From assembly GCA_016213665.1 (NCBI GenBank), contig JACQZX010000150.1:1-33811 (forward strand): DNA of 33,811 bases, in the 5' to 3' direction. The stretch is from Actinomycetota bacterium (lineage in GTDB: Bacteria > Actinomycetota > Acidimicrobiia > Acidimicrobiales > Ilumatobacteraceae). Each line of letters opens with the position of its first letter. The stretch's first letter is position 1. The translations under genes and the position numbers were made by a program. Of this stretch, positions 31,980 to 33,811 are shown piece after piece. The notes below the pieces were generated by a model. The model had not been told where the DNA came from. It saw only the letters and a program-made list of their open reading frames with translations, and did not search any database.

Positions 31980-32921
31980 TCATCCGCCGCCGGTCGTCGA
32001 CGTCGTCGACGTCGTCGCCGCTGGTGTGGTGGTCGTCGTTGTTGTCGCGGGCGGTGCGGTAGTTGTCGTGGCCGGGCCCGTGGTTCCGGGGTTAGTCGTC
32101 GACGGAGTTGAGGTGTCTCCCGACACCGTGGTGGTTGTTCCGTCGACAGAGCCGGCCGAGTCGTCGTAGAAGTCGGTCCCGAGGCACTTGCCCGGTGGTG
32201 TCGGCGCGTTACCCAGCACCCCAGCCACATTCTGCGCCAGCGCCGCCCGACCCGTGTCGGTGAGGTGCAGTCCATCGTCGCGCAGCAATCCCGGTTGTGC
32301 GCCGGTGACCGCCGCCCAATCAACAACAACGACGTTGTCGTGCAGTGTCGCCATCTCGAAGATCACGGCATTGACTTCCAACTGTTCCGCCTCGAACTCC
32401 GACACGGTGAGCAGCACGGTTGGGCGCGGCGCCAACCGCTCGAGCAACCGCTCGAGGTATTGCCGGTACACGACCGGGTCACCGCCGTAGTTGTTACCCA
32501 ACAGCACGACGGCAACGTCCCACCCCGCGCCAAGTCGCTTGTTGAGCACGACGCTGCCGAAGTCGATGAAACGTGCGGTTTCGGCATCGACCTCGACGGC
32601 CCAACCCAAAGGAACCAACGCTGCGCACATCTCGCCGCCATAGCGTTTGGCGGTGCCCGCCATCACCGAGTCGCCGATCATGATTACGCGGTTGCCGGTG
32701 ACCAGCGCACCGATCAATTGTTCCGGGAGCAGCGGCACAGTCGTTCGCGGAATCGTTGTGAAGCCCTGACCCGGCCCCAGCGTCGGCAACGTCGGCGGCA
32801 GCCCACCGATGGTGACCGTGGCGTCGGCGGTGCCCGCTGAGTCGTCGCTGGACCCAGCGGCACTGCAGGCGGTGCCGCCGAGTATCAACGTGGTGATGAG
32901 AACGATCCGCCGTGTGAGCAT
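31980..32921 (-). CDS. SGNH/GDSL-type hydrolase lipoprotein with Thr/Pro tail
   Basis: This 313-residue exported protein has an N-terminal signal with Cys19 in G-G-T-A-C. The catalytic block I is I-G-D-S85-V-M-A-G and block V is D-G-L-H, spaced as in SGNH hydrolases; G-N-N-Y gives the Asn block. The C-terminal ~50 residues are almost all Thr, Pro, Ala and Ser, with runs of up to seven Thr, typical of wall-spanning linkers. It may deacylate a surface glycan or lipid, like other SGNH esterases and peptidoglycan O-acetyl transferase-associated enzymes. Substrate unknown. It lies 58 bp downstream of mscL. Confidence 0.82.
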   Translation of the reverse strand: MLTRRIVLITTLILGGTACSAAGSSDDSAGTADATVTIGGLPPTLPTLGPGQGFTTIPRTTVPLLPEQLIGALVTGNRVIMIGDSVMAGTAKRYGGEMCAALVPLGWAVEVDAETARFIDFGSVVLNKRLGAGWDVAVVLLGNNYGGDPVVYRQYLERLLERLAPRPTVLLTVSEFEAEQLEVNAVIFEMATLHDNVVVVDWAAVTGAQPGLLRDDGLHLTDTGRAALAQNVAGVLGNAPTPPGKCLGTDFYDDSAGSVDGTTTTVSGDTSTPSTTNPGTTGPATTTTAPPATTTTTTTPAATTSTTSTTGGG

Positions 32922-32938
32922 GAGGTTGCTATTCGACC

Positions 32939-32962
32939 GACTGCATCGCTGAGATGCAAGTC
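32939..32962 (-). terminator. Hairpin between mscL and the SGNH gene
   Basis: GACTGCATC (32939-32947) and GATGCAAGTC (32953-32962) pair with one bulged base around a 5-nt loop. It lies 17 bp past the mscL stop. There is no U-tract, so it may be a weak terminator or leader structure. Confidence 0.35.
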
Positions 32963-32979
32963 AGCCGCTCGAGTCTGAT

Positions 32980-33384
32980 TCAGCCACGAGCCTTCAAGAG
33001 GTCACGAATCTCGGCGAGAAGGTCGACCTGATTGGGAGCCGCGGGAGTACCGACCTTGGGCTTGCGCAGCTTGTTGTAGGCCTTGACGACCATGAACAGG
33101 ACAACGCCGACGAGAACCAGCGAGATGAACTGGGTCAGGACCGGGCCGACTGCCAACACCGTGTCGTCGGTGGGGTCTGCCTTGTCACCATCGCGAAGTG
33201 TGAACCGGAGCAGGTCGTCGAGATTCGGCTTGCCGAAAATGGCACCGACAATCGGGTTGGCGACGTTGCCGATGAAGGAGTCGATGACCTGCTTGACTGC
33301 CGCACCGAGGATGAACGCAACCGCAATCTCGACCATGTTTCCGGTGGCGATGAAATTCTTGAATTCCTTGAGAAGGTTTTTCAC
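32980..33384 (-). CDS. mscL: Large-conductance mechanosensitive channel
   Basis: This 134-residue inner-membrane channel is close to the usual length of about 136. It has the N-terminal amphipathic helix K-N-L-L-K-E-F-K-N-F-I, first membrane helix N-M-V-E-I-A-V-A-F-I-L-G-A-A-V-K (about 15-35) with the G-x-A gate packing, P-I-V-G-A-I-F-G, a periplasmic loop, and second helix Q-F-I-S-L-V-L-V-G-V-V-L-F-M-V-V-K (about 85-105), ending in the cytoplasmic K/R-rich L-L-x-E-I-R-D-L-L. It opens under hypo-osmotic membrane tension. The GTG at 33384 gives the standard N-terminus. Confidence 0.93.
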   Translation of the reverse strand: MKNLLKEFKNFIATGNMVEIAVAFILGAAVKQVIDSFIGNVANPIVGAIFGKPNLDDLLRFTLRDGDKADPTDDTVLAVGPVLTQFISLVLVGVVLFMVVKAYNKLRKPKVGTPAAPNQVDLLAEIRDLLKARG

Positions 33385-33413
33385 GCTGCTATTGAACCAG
33401 ATCGGAGCAGCGT

Positions 33414-33419
33414 TAACGT
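33414..33419 (+). promoter_or_regulatory. Leaderless -10 box for the last gene
   Basis: TAACGT is followed by AGCAAG (6 nt) and a GTG at 33426. It favours that GTG over the ATG at 33438. Confidence 0.5.
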
Positions 33420-33425
33420 AGCAAG

Positions 33426-33811
33426 GTGACCAGCTCGATGCCTCCAGGCGGAGAAGACGGCGACAGGGACAATAAGTTCGACGAACTGGTTCTCGACAGG
33501 ATTGATGCGTTGCGCGTGCTACGCGCCGACACGCCCGAGGAGAAGGGTGCAATTCTCGAGCGGATCGCCGGTCGCGGCCAGGTCGAGCAAGACATCGTCA
33601 ACGATCTGTCGAAGGTGCGACCGTTGTGGCGTCCCGATCGGTTCGAAGAGGCACACCGCATCGCCGTGCGCTCCTTGGAGGTACTTGACCGCAATGGTTC
33701 GCGCCGGGCGAAGCTGCCCAAACTGGGACCGGTGACACCGGTCGCCGCCTACGTGGTGCAGCAGATGACGCGATGGATCGTCAAGGGTCACCAGAACACT
33801 TTGGTCACTCG
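33426..33811 (+). CDS. Conserved actinobacterial protein of unknown function, N-terminal part
   Basis: An open frame runs from the GTG at 33426 off the window end (128 codons seen). It reads L-V-L-D-R-I-D-A-L-R-V-L, then a helical coiled segment, W-R-P-D-R-F-E-E-A-H-R-I-A-V-R-S-L-E-V-L-D-R-N-G, L-P-K-L-G-P-V-T-P-V-A-A-Y-V-V and R-W-I-V-K-G. I recall uncharacterised actinobacterial proteins with the same blocks; the segment after LGPVTP probably leads into a membrane domain beyond the window. Function unknown. It diverges from mscL, with 41 bp between the starts. Confidence 0.75.
   Translation, partial: MTSSMPPGGEDGDRDNKFDELVLDRIDALRVLRADTPEEKGAILERIAGRGQVEQDIVNDLSKVRPLWRPDRFEEAHRIAVRSLEVLDRNGSRRAKLPKLGPVTPVAAYVVQQMTRWIVKGHQNTLVT

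Noticed and set aside
31980-32130. GTC/GTT-rich low-complexity DNA as a repeat element
   Set aside because: It encodes the Thr/Pro tail of the SGNH lipoprotein and is explained by that.

Overview
The window is about 33.8 kb of GC-rich, gene-dense DNA with no RNA genes, phage, insertion sequences or CRISPR. It looks like the chromosome of a high-GC actinobacterium. My best guess is the Acidimicrobiia, from the mix of an F420-type luciferase-like enzyme, a PPOX-class split-barrel protein, an actinobacterial KorAB, small actinobacterial conserved proteins and many GTG starts. At least ten starts sit 6-7 nt behind a TANNNT hexamer, the hallmark of leaderless actinobacterial transcripts. I used that signal to choose several starts. 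The taxonomic call is inference.

Layout. (1) 1-1318, minus: MBL-fold hydrolase, MauE-like membrane protein and a small Asp-ligand ferredoxin, overlapping or nearly so. (2) 1444-2319, plus: epoxide-hydrolase-like enzyme. (3) 2334-5090, minus: serine hydrolase, YbhN-type membrane protein, MaoC hydratase. (4) 5157-6537: AadA-like nucleotidyltransferase facing a LOG-family protein. (5) 6573-10806: methylsuccinyl-CoA dehydrogenase, a HAD protein on the other strand, a Chloroflexus-like malyl/methylmalyl-CoA lyase and a malyl-CoA thioesterase. With the MaoC gene these cover the lower half of the ethylmalonyl-CoA pathway. (6) 10842-12881: dienelactone hydrolase and a class III aminotransferase, back to back. 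(7) 12884-15786, minus: KorA/KorB. (8) 15918-24576, minus: one long operon for uptake and reductive degradation of pyrimidines. It encodes beta-ureidopropionase, dihydropyrimidinase, CoA-acylating semialdehyde dehydrogenase, an LLM oxidoreductase, and an ABC importer with two permeases, an ATPase and a lipoprotein. A terminator hairpin ends it. (9) 24614-24703: nested inverted repeats. (10) 24710-26444: PPOX protein and two conserved proteins of unknown function. (11) 26495-28174: class I fumarase. (12) 28141-33811: TAP-like lipoprotein peptidase, ABC-F protein, DUF2752 protein, SGNH lipoprotein, MscL, and the start of a conserved unknown gene.

How the parts fit. Dihydropyrimidinase and ureidopropionase would turn dihydrouracil into beta-alanine. 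The aminotransferase at 11535 could make malonate semialdehyde, and MmsA would give acetyl-CoA. The ethylmalonyl-CoA enzymes would let the cell grow on that acetyl-CoA without isocitrate lyase. No dihydropyrimidine dehydrogenase is visible. The LLM-family gene inside the operon is a candidate to replace it.

The most unusual sequence-level observation is at three gene starts (5157, 18756, 19663). Short tandem duplications have copied the start-codon region, creating mini-ORFs of 3 to 11 codons whose stop codons overlap the next start (TAATG, ATGA, GTGA). They form apparent termination-reinitiation relays. No intergenic stretch exceeds 300 bases.
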